Notes: a model not told the origin generated them from the letters alone. Shown: positions 1 through 14,402, counted from the stretch's first letter. The stretch: 64,000 nucleotides of DNA from Lineus longissimus (GCF_910592395.1 NC_088308.1:28721501-28785500), one strand, 5' to 3'. Made by a program: numbers and translations.

Positions 1-3000
1 CAGTCATTTCATTTGCTGAGATTGCTTTCAGTGAAGGAGGATTAGCTGATGGAATGGAATGAGGTCGGAGGAAGCCAGAATACAAATTAGCGCACCAAAG
101 TATCCCTCTTCCTCCTCACTGGTTCTAAAAGAAAAATGTGGATTTTTTTCTGGCTTTGCTAATGATGATTCTATATACGATTGAGTTTGCTATAAGTTAG
201 TAATAGGTTCATAGTTTGTTGTATGAGATATGGTACATTATGTACCAATGTGATATCTCGGGTTAATAACTTGCGCTTCGAGCTAAGGTTTGCAAATCCT
301 CTGGATTTTCGCTGGTCTTCAATCACTGTAATTAAAGAGTGATGTATAGTCTATAGGGTTGACAGGGCGATTTAATTCGCCATCGAGTGGAGATTCGACG
401 TCACCCCAAAACAACAGATCGCTCCCATTAATAACCATTAATAATGCATTCCGTGGACGTAGACACTTGGCTGTTTTACGATCTCCCGGTCTATCCAGGG
501 CTTCGCTCCGGCTGACCTGGCGGGCTAGGGGACCTGCCTATCTCCCGACCAGAGAGGTAGGGCTTTAAGGCTTGAGGAATCCCGCCTTGCTTTATGGGTT
601 ATCAAAGCCGTTCTAAAGGAAGGTATACTGAATACAAATTGACTTAAGTCTCTTGGAATCAATTCGCTTCAGATAAGTTTAAAGTCAGAGGATTGCTTTT
701 TGTAAAATGTCCAAGGTTTCTCTTATCTTTTCAAAACGACAGCTCAAAAGGATAGTTATTTTACAAAAGTTTTTGATGTAGGATATTTTGAATGCGAACG
801 GTATATGAAATGTTACTGACCATAATCCAAGTCCAGTACACACCGATATATCAACATTAGATGAATGGCCAGTGAGAGTTTGTTTGATCTCATGATGTTC
901 CAGCGATGTAGGTTACATGTACATGGTCGGAATGACGAAACCTGGCCCTAGACTTGGGTGTCAGATTCGCATTGCTTTCTTGGTTCTCAAAAAGGCCGCC
1001 CTTGGTCCTCCCTTGAGCCGCCTCTATACCGCTTTTAAGCAGCATGTAAGAGCAACATTATCGTCACCTGGACTGTGGAGTGTGGTTCCAGGGATTAATG
1101 AGCGGTCCTCTGATATACAATAAGGGACGAGGAGTACCGTATACATCTGTATTTCGTTTTTACCAACAGCCTCGCCACGTGTTTATGGCCGCCCTCGCCA
1201 ATCACAAACACTTTGAAAAACCCATGGTGAATACAGCGTAAAAGAACAGTGAAAACAACTGTATCCAATAATAATCCGACTGGATTCTGCATATCTGTTT
1301 TAATCTCAGTTATTAGTTGTAATAATTCCCATCTCATATTTCATGCCATTGTTATATGAATTCAATAAATCATGCTTATTTGCCCAGGACTACATTGACT
1401 CATCATTAGAGAAGCCCGAGGTTCCTGACAATAAGAAGAGACTTGGACATCCCGTGTAATAATGTCCATTTGTAAACATTCTCCATTCCCTGGCGATGTG
1501 AAGGGACTGCGGATGAATGGCGCTCTTTTTTTACACACCATTCTATTGACAGTTCGAATTAATTAATAACCATCTGATAGATTTTATAAATGTTTGATTA
1601 AAACCCATTGAATAGCAATAAAGAAGATAGCGCAGCCACTGAGACAAGGTAATAATATCTCACGGAGACGCACGGAGAACATGAGAACTTGAAATTTCAC
1701 AATGGCGCCCTTTTGCAGCATCTGAACGCCAGTCTTGCGGTTGGTCATAAAAGAAGGAATCAACAAGCCGGAACGACCAGAATTTCCGGAAAGGAAGGAC
1801 ACGTGTCCGGTTCAGCGTAGATTCGTGCTCATCCGTTTATAGTAACAATATCATGTCCGATTTAGATATATTAAATTAGATGACAATAGAACTGTCATCA
1901 TTTGAGGAGTGATCAAATCTGGTTTAATCCTTTATGTGAGGTCATGAATGGGGAATAGGAACTGGATGTGGCAACAGGCTCTTTCAATAGAGTCTGCTGA
2001 ATCCAACTGTTGCACATAGTAAATTCAATCTCCCTTAATTAAAGTATATTTTATAATGTAGTGGAGATTCATAATTGAGATCTGTCATGTACAGATCATG
2101 CTGCTGGCTGCGAACTCAGATCATGTTGTACTTGCTGTGGGAACTTACTACATGTAACAGTAAGCTGATTCCACTCACATTGCTTTTCATACCACTCTTA
2201 CATTACATTCGTGTATTCATCATCTATATTCCACTTACCAATAGTTCCGAACATCCAAATTGATTTCACCCATTTTTCATACTTTAAGTGATAGAATCGT
2301 ACCGACGTCCAAAACAACACGCAATCTCACTCCCAAGTCTCACCACATTTTCTCGTCAGCAACAGTATAGCGCCCTTTCTACTGAATTCCTCCCTTACAT
2401 ATCCTTGATCGAAGGGCGTTCAGATTGTTCTTTGGGGGTTGCCTATTTGTGTACCCCTGGTGAAATCAATTGTAAGTTTCAATACGTTAATTAATCACAT
2501 AACAGAGATGTTGTCTTCAACAACCAATTCACTCCAACACCTATTCTTCCTGCTAACCAAGCATAATATGACATCAAACCGCGAACTGCAATTCTAGCGG
2601 AAGAAATTAATCAACTAAAATAAATAAAATTGTTTTTGAATTGCGAAATCGTTCATGAGTCATTTGCTTTGTGAAACTCTTCACGCCCCTAGAAGCAATT
2701 ACTGAGAATGGGGCCAACTCAGGGTATCGCTTTCTCTCAAGTGACAAGGGGGTATGGACGTGGGTGGGGTCGCGTGGATTTGCTATTCCAGTCCCTTTCA
2801 TGTCAACTGAGCACCCATATGTCACGAAATTAGCGTGAAGTCGCCCGCTAATTTCCCCGGCACTCTCTGCCGTCACTTTCTGCGCTCTCTCCCAATGCCT
2901 TAACGATATGCTAGTCTCTGCAAAACCGCTGACAATAAACCTAGCATTAATGACGTTTTTAAAGATCCGACATGGGACACAGCAGGTGTCCACGAGGTTG

Positions 3001-4042
3001 TACTTTTGGTGTCGCACTTCTAATATTTACATGTCAATGGCCCAGAACGATTGTCTTGAGCGCATTGATATTCCACCGTTATTGTGTCCAAGTCCTCCCG
3101 GTATGGCGCGCATGCAGTTACATTACCATTTCGGTATTATCACTATTATTCCAGGCTTTTGTCTAAGCCCCCGTCAATATATGAATTTAAATTCAAATTT
3201 TATTAATGGCATAAGAAGGGATCTTTTCACTAGTGAAATCTGTTCGGCAATTTCGCGGTGAGGAGGGGTATGATTTGTGTGATTATCAACCATCCCACGA
3301 GTCCCGATAGCTGGTGCTGGATGTAGGATGACCCGTCTGTTCTCAAATGTCCTTGGCAAGGAAAGATCTAGGTGACCGCATGTCCTGATACTATGATACC
3401 AGGCCAGGAGGCGAAATAACCAAACCATGGCAAACTGGGACATCTATACTTATGCTTTTATGTCAGAGACAAGATGTCCCCTGTGCTGATTCCCATCCAG
3501 AGGAACTTGAAGAGGTTAAACTGAATCGGAATCACGTCAATAATCACCTTCAAATCCACTATAGCCACCCCTACCGACAGTCAAATTGACCCCTGCACGG
3601 CCCATCTCATCAACAGCCATTCTGTCTTAGCGATAGCCCCGGGCTTCCTCGTTAGCTACCTCTAAATTACTCCTCAAGAGAGACTTCGGGGTTGATTAAG
3701 ACCAGCTACTCGCACTGGTGTTGTAGTTAATCACACACTTCACCCGAGTGGAGCACAGCACATACTGTTATTAAGTGGAAAGAAATCAGTTACATTTCTT
3801 GCAATATCATCATACGTTTTAATGGTCGAGTTTGGTGATAAATCTTATGTCTCAACCCACGGCACTGATATCTTGTGCAAACTCTGTTGCCTGATTGCTC
3901 GCACAAATCACACGAGATTGTGTACAAACCATCCTAGTCGTGTCAATTTCCTTGAGTAAACTTGGAGTCTTTAATCTGGCAATTTCATTGTTAAACCACG
4001 GACTTGACAGTGTTGTGTCAACAATGTTGTGTCTCTTCGCAA
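1..4042. other. No supported gene
   Basis: Only short open frames occur on both strands. The longest, 136 codons on the minus strand at 2607-3017, shows no family signature and no convincing splice context. No tandem repeat, RNA gene or transposon end was recognised. Confidence 0.5.
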
Positions 4043-4072
4043 CAATGGCGGGGTGTTTCTCATCTCGCGAGA
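4043..4072. promoter_or_regulatory. Promoter-like motif cluster (YY1-type plus TCTCGCGAGA)
   Basis: A YY1-type AACAATGGCG lies at about 4041-4050 and a perfect TCTCGCGAGA palindrome at 4063-4072, followed at once by CGGCCAT, the reverse of a second ATGGCCG core. In animals these elements mark TATA-less core promoters. The plus-strand ATG inside the YY1 motif opens a frame starting MAGCFSSRESGHDETE that runs past a possible GT donor near 4131-4140, so this could be a first coding exon. No downstream exon was identified. Confidence 0.35.
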
Positions 4073-7000
4073 GCGGCCATGATGAGACCGAGAACACGAT
4101 CTCAAAGAATCAACAAGACAATATGTCAATAGAGGTGACTGTAGGATGGTTGATATTTAGGATCAGCGGTGAGTAGGTCAATGTTGATATAATGTATCAA
4201 TCCACGCTACATTATTCATCAGGTAAACTCACACACAATATTGTGACCACGCAGGAGACTAAATCTCGTAACGTTACAGCGCTCCATGCACCGGGGTTAT
4301 AAAACTCACATAAGCTTACTTCCACCACACCCCAAAAACACGTTTCTAATGACAAATGATAATAAAAACATGCTAAATAAGATGGCAGAACTCTGATATG
4401 TCCATTTTGTCATTTGTCCGTTTCGTGGCCGAATATGGCGCAACCCTCGGGTGAGTGTGGCCTCTCCAGGGGACAGGTGTCGGGGCCGGCGTAACCATCC
4501 AATCTGACAGTCCCATCAAGCAGCACACTGGAGCACTCAGTCATGATTTTCTGCTTCTGGCCCCGTGTCACCAGCTTGAATAATTCAGTGCCAGACGGAC
4601 AGAGGTCAGTGCACGGATTTAAACATTTAATGACTCTATTTGTCGCGGCTGCTTGATGCTGTGGAGCTGCCATGAAAAGACAAATGGATGGCTGTAACAC
4701 CCAGAAAGCCTCTTCAAGGATGTTAACCCTTCAAAAGCTCTCATTGACGGTAGAGAGACCTACGAGTTGGTATGGACGTGGTAATGCTGCTATTAGTGAA
4801 AGGCCATACAACTATATAGATTGGTGTTACATCAGGAAATGTTCGGGATCGGTGTTTTACTGCGAGCATTGTGATCCGATGCTCTCACCATTAGAAAGAC
4901 GCCGATCCTTCATGAAGTAACACTGACCAAACGCTCCTTTAATATCTAAGAGTTTTGCAACGTGAGAGGATGAGGAAAGATCGTCCTAGCTCCTTTCCGG
5001 CAAAATCCATTCACTGCAATGACTCGAAAAAACAGAAATTACGAGTCTATCCGAAATAATGTACTTTTTGTCGACCTTTTTCTCAACACTTTCTTCGCAA
5101 TGACTGCTTACAACCAGCGCGCAGACCCTCTCGCCTTGCGAATGTCGTGGACCTTATGCTGAGGGCACGAAAGGTTGCGAAAGTTGGTTTTCTTAAGAGC
5201 GGGTAAACTGTGGTTTCATTATCAGTATGTTCGGTCGAATAAGCTTCAGATCAACATAGGGAGGTCCAGTGCCTTTCAGCACTGTTTTCATGGGTCGTTC
5301 AGGATCACAGCCCAGTGACCTGAGAGGGAACAATTGTCGTCTCCCGCGACCTGGTAACAATACACGCAGTCTTTAACCTTTTCTAACTTAATTAAAAGAT
5401 CAATATGATAACTCTCCGCCGGACCCGCGAAGCCAGAGTTATAAGGTGACTTGAATTGAGTTGAATTGCATCGCTCACGCCTGAGTTGGGCGACATGTGA
5501 TATGCATATGTTGGCAGTTTGGGACCAGATTTCTGTCCATGCGTCCCTTCTGTCACGACGTACTATCCCCAACGCCGGCCCTCCCATCTCTATCAAATGC
5601 AAATCGCCGTTATATCTGGTCGCGAGTCTTGCTAAATTTAACGCCTTTTACGCGCGGATATTAAATGCTTTCAGCCAGAGACAAAGCACTTTCGCCGGAG
5701 GCGTTGGACGCGTTTGGGATGAGGGGACATGGAGATGGCGGCGGTGGTGGAAAAGAAGGTTTGAAACATATGTTTCAAATTCATTTTGAGGTGGAATTAG
5801 ACTAAAATGATTTAATGTAATGATACAGTAAACGTAATACCACCATCTGGACTAATATGAATTCTAACGATTCCGCAGGAAAATGCTAAAAGAGTTGAAA
5901 CACTAAAAAACCAACTGCTGTAATTCCACTGATTTTATTGAGAGATCGGTGATACTGTGGTCAGAGAACCATTGTAAGGGTCGCAGCAGGTTCGACTCTT
6001 GGATGGACCGTAAGAAGGACACTTTCATTTTGTAACTCCTTAACTCAATAACAGCCTAGAGTGATAACCATATACAGCAATTCCGCTAACCGGTTTTATA
6101 TTGCCATCATAATGTGTTGACAGTGATTTAGGATGATTACATCCACTGATCAAAGCGCGAGTTTGATGGCCTGTAACAAGCCCCTCAGAATAACTCATCC
6201 ACCATCATATGGTTCGCGAGCCCGAGCTAAATCTCCAGGATCGGTGACATGAAATATTTATGTCATAATTATTGAATGCATCAGTCCGGGCTAATACCTA
6301 ACGACTCCGCTTATCCTCCAGGATAAATCGTCCGTTTGTAAAGTAGTGAGTAGTAACGAAGTACTTGGCACCGTAAGCCTGACGACTCTTCAGCTTACCG
6401 CCTTGCACACTCTAAGTCATTTGGTGACATCGAACATTGAAAAAGCAGTGGTTTAAACTCATAAGCATGGTTTTCACCAGACATCTCAATATTAAGAAGT
6501 AGTGGTTTAGACCCGTAAGCCTGGGCTTCTTCTCGGCTTAACGCTACGCACCCGTGTGATCATGTAGGCTTTTTGGTGACATCTCAATTTTATAAAAGAT
6601 ACATGTACCAGCGGTTTTCATGAGAAGATGACTAAAGACGTATTCAGTGATTATATGCTAAGCTAAGATTTAACTAGCTTGACTCGCGCTTTGGAGAGAT
6701 AATTCAATTCTGTGTGCCAAGGATCAACACATTTGTATGGAATAAGGATGTTCAGCGCCTGTTTCTACGCCCGAGAAATGGCCTACCGCGCCGATATCCT
6801 CTCAGTCAATCACCTGATCAATATGAGGGAGCGGGTGTGGTATAAGATCTATGCGTGGCTGATTATGCGAGGAGGGATGGCCATGCAGCTCTATTGGAGC
6901 AGCGGGACGGATGAGATCGATATTCCATTACCGTGGAGAATCGCTGAGGGACGAGTAATGTTATGTGTGTTAATGCTGGTTCTTGTTTTCTAGTTGGCAG

Positions 7001-10000
7001 GCTATTTTGAATCTTATACTCTTTTGAATGATATACTTATATGTTTTGGAGCGTTATGATAAGCAACGCCAAGAAACTATAGCCAAGTGGTAAATAGTCT
7101 CAGAACGTTTCCGGCGAGCTAAACGTCTGACACGGCGAAACATTCGCCGAATATGAAACAGATCTCAGCTGAAGAACAAAAATATGAATATATATACGAA
7201 TACACATTTGAATATGTGAGGAAAATTAGCTTACCAACTTTCTTTTGTACACTTTCCATGGAGACCAAGGCACTTTCAGATTCTCCTGAACTTCGATGGG
7301 ACGTCAACATGTCGTCTGCCGGCCCAGACCCGATTTTAGACGCATCCGTTGAATCTATCATGGCGGCCGCTGTCGTCTGCTCGAGGGCGAAATAACTTGC
7401 GTGTTCCTTCTTGACGCTGGCCACTGATGAGTGAAGTAGGCTCAGCTCATCAACAAATTGCCGACTCACCATCATAAGTATCCTGAAATCAGACCAGAAA
7501 AACTTTATTATGCCCGAAGCCTGCTGAGGAATACGAGGTACTGAGCGAAAGTGTACACCCAGAAGCCTGCGTCATCCAGTTGAGCTGCGCAGTCTTCTCA
7601 ATCCAGGTCAGGGAACGCCGCACGCCAGTTTGCGCAGCATAAACGCTTGGATTATGTTGCTTGTGCAGCTAAGCTATGTAATAATGACGAATCAGATGAG
7701 ATGGTGATAACTAAGGAAGTTCACTCCTCGCTACCTTAGATTGGTCTGATGAGAAGGAGACATGAAATAGGCCTATATTATCATGGCCGGGAAACCCCAC
7801 TCGCAGACCACATTCGCCAACAAGCATGAAACCTCATTCACAGGAAACCTCTTTCGCCAGCAAAGCAAAGTTAACATGGAGACCTCAGTCACAAGCGAGA
7901 TGAGCAAAGAAACTAACTCATTCATTCACAGGTATAGCCTATTAAGTGGCATTGCACGTGGCTATCATGGAGCGCGACAATATCGCTGTCTTATGTCAGA
8001 CTTTACATGAAGAAAAAAGCTGACTGCATCTTTGGTGATATAATGAAATAAGACAAGCGTCCTGAGTCCCTCGTATGCTCAACTAATCATTGATAGTCAC
8101 CATGAGAATGGTCGCTTGGCCAGTCAGTCAGACGAGACAGTTACATCTGGACCGGCTATCCGCCTTTTATACAGGATCGAAAGAAACAGCTGATAGAGTA
8201 TGATCTGCTGTTCATAAATCTGTATAAAAAGCATGTTTTTATTCCGAATCACAAACTTATTAGACAAGTCATCCAGTTAGTACTATTTTGTGTCTTATAG
8301 ATATACCTGCACAACAGAGCATGTATGCCATCCGTGTCTGACTGGGTGTTTTTAGTCAATCGGAGAATCTCGAGGTTAATAGAAATGTCTGACTGTTGTT
8401 TGGAATCCATGATGGTCTAGTAACCTACGTATACCAAGACGACGACAGCTGACAAAGGCGACAGCAGATTAAGTTAAAATACCTCTGCGTGAGCAAGTAA
8501 CCAACAAAGAACCCCCTTCCTGTGCTTCCTGTACTAAAATGACCTTTCATTTACAAGATAAATTTGGCAAAAAGATACCCATCTTCATTTTGCCATAAGA
8601 AAACACCATCTCGAGAACGAAGCCCAAAGCAAAACAGAGACTGCTATCCCCGGCGGAACACACCCCGATCAAGTTAGGCACAATGATATGCAATCGATTC
8701 TAAATTCAATTGGATTGTCAAAAGGAATAAATTTAGCGTGAAATAATAGATTGAGAAGGTTACTGAGATAGCTGTTATTTTCCGCCCAAGTTGTTTTCGA
8801 GATTCTGGATGTGTTGGAGTGGGGTGCCACGGGAGTTGGTTGCTTACGGCGCCATGTCGAAGGTCGGGCTCACGGACCAGGGGCCAGTTGTGGGTGAGAG
8901 GACAGGCGTGCGCACACTGGCCGGGGTGAAGAGGAGGCTGGCACCAGGCCGTGTGCCAGAGTGATTGGGGACATGAAGGGGTAAGCAACTGGAATATTAT
9001 CAACAGTCGTGTTGTGATTACTTGGTGAATCTAAGAAGAAAGAAACGTGTGCGTGAATATTGTGTGTTGATGGACTGTCGTTTTGGATACGAAGTCTTAG
9101 GGTATGGCCATGTTAGCCGTGATGAGATGAGCAGACTATAGAAAAATATAGGTGGTGACCAGCAGTGCCTCCCGTCATCAAAGAAGTTTAACAAATCCAC
9201 TGCTGTTTGCTGAAGTTTAGGTCTACATTTCTATAAAGGTTCTGCATCTCAAAGCTCTTACAATGGAAGTCAAGCTCCGTGGGTTTGAATATGAGTCGCA
9301 AAATCGAAGCCCGGCGAAGAAGCTTGAAAGAGTCCGACGCTTGGCAAATTGATAATTAAACCTTGCCAAGACCTGTCACTTCTGTAAACACGCAAGGCAT
9401 GTTTCTTGAAAATGAGGATGACATGTGAAGAATTCTACACCCATCTCGTCAGACATGGTGCTGACAGGGAATGTTTAATTGTAGCGACACGGAGAAGATT
9501 CCCTTTAATCTGACCTTAAGAGTTTAGTCAGGGGTGCGATGGGACGAGAAAGCCAATGATTAAGTCATCATCGCGGGGACTCGGGTGCCAAGACAGCTCA
9601 CGTTAATTTGCTTCTTCTGGCACTGGTAATCCGGGGAGATCATTGGTCTCGGGAAGGCTCTAACGACCTACTCCCTCTCAGTCGAGATGAGAGCACGGCC
9701 CAACGCAGCCAACATAGAAATAGGCTTCTGAGGAATCCAAACTAATCAGTGGCGATGCGCAATTTTGTCGCGGAGGGATTTACCGCGAATTCGTGCCCGT
9801 AGTTAAAGGTGTCGGCGGATGCCTGGTCACGCGTCATGAGTGATGTATCCATCCTCACAATAATAGAAACCCGGCTAATTTGGCCGAGTGGAATTCCTGC
9901 AAATGAACGAGTCGTTTTAGTTGATTTAAGTAAGGATGGCCAATGAATGCGGGTATTAATTTGGCTGCTCTTAATCATATTGGAGCAAAGTAAACATTCT

Positions 10001-10689
10001 ATAGGGTCACGCCCGTGTGGCGGAGGCCTTGATAAAATGGTCTTCAAGTAGGACGTCTAACCATCCTATTGTTAAAGGCGAAGTAAATGTCTCTCGTCTT
10101 TTCAATAGAGCCTCCTAACGAGGGGGTGATAATGTACACTTCATCACGCAGAGCCATGACATTTGTTTCATCTTAATTTCATTGTGAATAATCTCGAACA
10201 AAATCCATCGAATTTAAACTTGATTGCCACCGTGTTTGGGAAAAGAGCAACTTGGAGCGTTGACCAAATTTAGCACTGCAGCAAATAATTTAAATATGCT
10301 TTTAAATTTCTTCAACATACTATGGATTAATCTATGCTTGGAATCAATGAATGTTTTCGATTCGTCTCTTAATATTGTAAATTTTCGACTGGATCATCTT
10401 TTTCGTGGCCATCCATATTTCTTTTTTGTCATCCAAATCAGTGCCAAGCCAGTCTAATGCAAGTCGTGATGGGTGAATAAGTGACTAAACACCTCATATC
10501 CATCCGGCGGTGATCCAATTAGAAGAGATTAAGCCCGGACTGTGAGTTAACATAGGAAGAATTAGGCTAGGGTTGGTCATTAGGTTGCGACCTCAGGCTG
10601 GGGATAAGAGGTCGGCCTCAACAGGCTGACACTCCTCCTGACCGGCTCTTGGTGCCAACCTGGCAATTCATTTCGTGTCTTGGAAAGAC
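4073..10689. other. No supported gene
   Basis: Both strands carry only short open frames. Noted inside: a diverged direct repeat at 6373-6620 (listed separately) and a minus-strand frame at 7234-7475 that could be an isolated first exon but has no recognisable product or partner exon. Nothing else stands out. Confidence 0.45.
6373..6620. repeat. Diverged direct repeat, two copies
   Basis: Two copies share the order CGTAAGCCT, then CTTCTCGGCTTA or CTTCAGCTTA, then an AC-rich stretch, then TTGGTGACATC, then a GTGGTTT or GCGGTTT block. The copies start near 6373 and 6512. They are diverged and have no coding potential; an old local duplication or two copies of a dispersed repeat are both possible. 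Confidence 0.4.
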
Positions 10690-10880
10690 TCTCACTGTCT
10701 ACAATACTCGAGGGTCTGTCGGATGAGACTAAAAGCCGTGGTCCCTTGTACCTGAGTGTCTATGCCAGGGCAAGTAAAAGATCCTACATAGGTGGACAGT
10801 AGCCTATAGTGGACTCCATACCTCCGGCAAAAATCCAATAGGGTTACGACGCCGGTAATGATATGATGATGATGATAAAT
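10690..10880 (+). mobile_element. SINE-like dispersed repeat
   Basis: The core at 10718-10750 starts GTCGGATGAGACTAAAAGCC and continues with GTGGTCCCTTGTAC. It resembles the conserved central domain shared by several invertebrate and vertebrate SINE families, recalled from general knowledge. The sequence then runs about 100 bp to a (GAT)n tail at 10857-10880, as expected for the 3' end of a SINE mobilised by a LINE. No intact tRNA- or 5S-derived head was made out upstream, so the left boundary is approximate. Confidence 0.5.
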
Positions 10881-13800
10881 AACTGCAAGTCTTAACCCTG
10901 GGACTTGGACTTGCTGTCAAGTCCAACACTTACATTCAGTGTTTTCAAGCTAATTCCTTTACCAAACCAATGCACATTAAAATGAGGCCTTCGACTTTCA
11001 CTGCACGGTGAGGCCATTTATTTGGACGCATGATACATGAACGACGAACTGAGCATTCATTTCAAAAGCTCAGAAAGTACGCCAGATTTTTGGCCGTCCC
11101 CTATCCGGATGTAACATTCACGTTACCACCGACTGCCGGAAAGCGGACCGTGATCACCGGCCATTGGTCGTTTGTCGGCCACGTGCCTGGTCACGAGGAC
11201 AAACAATGTAACGCGTGGACGATCGTTGGCTGCGAATTAGGCTATTGTGCGGCGGAAGCGATAGCATTTATCAAGCCCGCTCAAAACAAGGAAAAGGTTC
11301 ATTGAAAGCGTGTCGAGAGGCTATCGGCCAGCATGTAAATCTTCTCTCTAAGACCTATTGCGTAAATCAAAAATCTTTTATGTTTTCAAGTGTAAACTTA
11401 ATAGCGAATTATTTTGAATTTAGTTCGATGGAGAAATAAAGAGCATCGATTTGAAGAAAATAGTGTTTAACATGGCGTAAGGGCGTAATTTGTCGGTAGC
11501 CAGGGGGCTTGGAAACCGAGTGAACGCGTGAAATGGCTTGCGAAGGTTGACAGCGTTCATTACCAGTCGAGAAGTTTAAAAGCGAATTTGATCGCGTTTT
11601 TGGATAGAATAGCCTAAGTGTACAGACAGAGTGTCCCCAAAGGTCGCCTATTCCATGAGGTGATACGAACGTGAATACAAACGGCCTTATTAATTTCACA
11701 AATATATTGACTTCCAGGCCAAAACATCAGATATTCAATTCAATAGATTACTCTAAGTCTCGTATCAAGCAACTCAGAAGAAAGTATCCCGATGGCAGAG
11801 ATGACAGGCAAAGAATACACGTGTTTAAGTGCGACGAACCTGTAGTTAACCATAAAATGGGCCAATATTACGGAGATAGGGCCAATTAACCAAAATCCTG
11901 GCATTCCCCCGCATGCCTCTCGCAGCAAACCGATCCTCCGCGTCAACTATCTTGCGGCGTACTTTGAGCTGCGGTATGCCTAGCTTAAAGATGGATACAG
12001 GTATACAAACACTGACTTGGTTATTAAATCAATGGTCGACTCGACTCTATAGAAGGGGACTAGTTTCAAAGACTTTGTGTAGATCAGAAACTGTCGGAGA
12101 GATTTAATGAGATTTCCCTAGACTTAACATAGAAGCAGAGAATTATTGAAGTATAAAATGGTTGATGAGATGAAAGCTCCTTGGCATACAGATATAGTAA
12201 TTACGGCTTTATTCAGTATTTTCTTGAGTACGTTCAGAAAGCTTGCTTGTTATCATTTTATACCCTAATTAATGTTATTTAGTTTGTATATATCTAACTA
12301 CTTCAATGATCTTGAGAGTTTACCGGATGATCATACATTTGTATCCCAATTCAGTGCTAATGCGCAGTAGTCGCCGGCAGTGGACTCAACAATGTACCAA
12401 CGTACTTTGATTCAGTCCATCATATCATATTGTTGATTGCTCAAGTAATTTCGAACTTACCATTGTGACCAGTGGAGTCATAGTTGTACTCAATATGATT
12501 GGTTGGAGAGATAATTGTCATTTGAGTCAAGAAACTGACAAGAAGTTTCTCTACTCGTTGTCTTTGCGAGGTTAAGGTGTTGATGAGGACACGCAGTGAT
12601 CAAAGCAGAGAATGCTTTCTAGCATCATTCCACTAAACTCCGAGAGGGCTTACCTCTAAATCAGCCGGGATCCCCGCCGCCATAGGAACATTCCGATTAA
12701 TTTTGCGCATCTAAGTACATTATCAAGACATTGAACGAGCAGTTAGCCAAGGCTTCTGTCGCATTGAGGGTCCGATCCCGACATCTCTAGCGAATAAGTC
12801 CCAGCTTCAGCGACCGATAGCCTTTGACCACAGTTAAGTCACTGGATCTTAGCATCTTTATTTTGAATTGGTCCCATTCCTCGCTATGATTACCCCGCAG
12901 TGTCGGAGATACTGTGCTATTTTGTTCTGGATCCACTGACAATCTTGCCCAAATCCCTCTATCTTCAAACCAAATGAACTATGCATATCTCGCCGGGTAA
13001 TTTTACGCTCATTAAAGTCAGATTATTCGGCTAGCACGGATAGGTCCAGAAAGCCAGGAATCATATTTTAAAATCAAGCGGGCTATCAGTGCGGGATCAG
13101 TGAGTGATTGGGTACATTCTGGCGGAATAATGCTTCAATCGGTCGCCACTGAGCGAGAGATCCGACCTGATTCTCAATAAATACCACCGAATCCCCAAGA
13201 CAAAACTGCGCAAAGCCCGCGGATATAAGGCCCAACTTATACACCTTTCTGATGCGCATAATTTGGCAACAGTGTTTGTTTTGAAATCTCCTAAAAGCGA
13301 TGGATTTATCAACTGATTTACACCGACTTCATTTTAATTTTATCAACTTGAATACATGTCCATGAAGTGTTTATGATCGACGCGTTGGTGGCTATTCTGA
13401 TGATCAGCTCCCTTTCTGTGGTTCTTAGATGCATCTATGTACCGGTCCTTTTGCTTCCTGGTCGTTTTCAAGATCATGTTTATATATACAGACTTTAGAC
13501 AAGAGACAGTCCGTCATTAGAGTAACGAAAGAAGGCAGGTTCGCAAGCCTTGCCCTTAGGAAGAGCTACAGATGACGACGTGTGGAGTAAAGTAATAGTA
13601 AATGCCTTTTATCGGCGATTCTTTCGAAGATTTCCCCCAATTCTTCTGTAATCAAGTATAGCATATGATTTGACGGGTGTCGTGCAAATGAATTAGCGCA
13701 GGACTTGATGACACCACAGACATTCCTACTTCGTTCATCATCGTTCATACGGATAGCGAAACCTGCCAAGATCTTACCTTTTGGTCACCGGTCATTCCTG

Positions 13801-14330
13801 CCAAATAACGCAACAAGAACGATTTTAAACAGTGCTCAAGTACTTTACAGACGATATTGCTTTTTAAAATTATTGACAACCCTACTGACAATGTTCACTT
13901 CTTGACCACTGTTGCCGAAAGTATCCATTGTGTTTCGACAACGGGACGTATCTAAGTACATAAACTTAGTTTGTCGTATTGATATAGCTCACTGTGATTT
14001 AGAGGGAGAACTTGGGTGTGCGATTAAGGTGACCAGGAGGATAATGCACCAATTCGCCTCCATGCGCCTCCTCGATGTAGCGAGAGACTAATTGCTTATC
14101 ACTAATAACGATTCCCTCAAGTGTTGTGAGGTGGTTTTGGACATTCTACAGTTACATTCAGTTAGAGTTGGATCATCGGTGCAGTCTGATGTCAGTGTGT
14201 GTTCTTCAGTTTAGGTTCAGGGGTTTCATGATAAAAATCTTTATGATGATAATAATAATATTAATAATAGTATATGTACATGATTGAATAAAAAAAGTAA
14301 ATGAAGAGAGAAAACAGATGAAAAAATTTG
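10881..14330. other. No supported gene
   Basis: Short open frames only, none with a recognisable domain or a consistent splice pattern. No tandem repeat longer than a few units was seen. Confidence 0.45.
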
Positions 14331-14402
14331 TGGATACACGGGGAGTCGAACCCGTGATTACCAGACCGAAAGTCCAACATTCTAACCGTTGAACCACAGA
14401 GA
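14331..14402 (-). tRNA. tRNA-Glu(TTC)-like sequence, probably a pseudogene
   Basis: Read on the minus strand, this stretch has a D arm (stem GTTC/GAAT), an anticodon arm whose seven-base loop CTTTCGG gives anticodon TTC, and a T arm with the canonical GGTTCGACTCC loop region. The D and anticodon stems pair with wobbles. The T stem has one extra C, and the expected seven-base acceptor stem (about 14396-14402 against 14331-14337) does not pair. This looks like a decayed tRNA-Glu copy or a tRNA-derived repeat head, not a working tRNA. An alternative acceptor (TGTGG with CCACA) pairs but breaks the D-arm spacing. Confidence 0.45.

Noticed and set aside
2607-3017. 136-codon minus-strand ORF
   Set aside because: Length is within chance expectation for this base composition and no domain is recognisable.
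4410-4700. 96-codon minus-strand ORF rich in Cys
   Set aside because: No signal peptide, no recognised cysteine pattern and no supporting context.
7234-7475. Minus-strand frame starting MMVSRQFVDELSLLHSS with a GTAAGC donor at its end
   Set aside because: Composition is coding-like, but no upstream promoter, downstream exon or family match was found; the start itself overlaps a possible GTGAGT donor.
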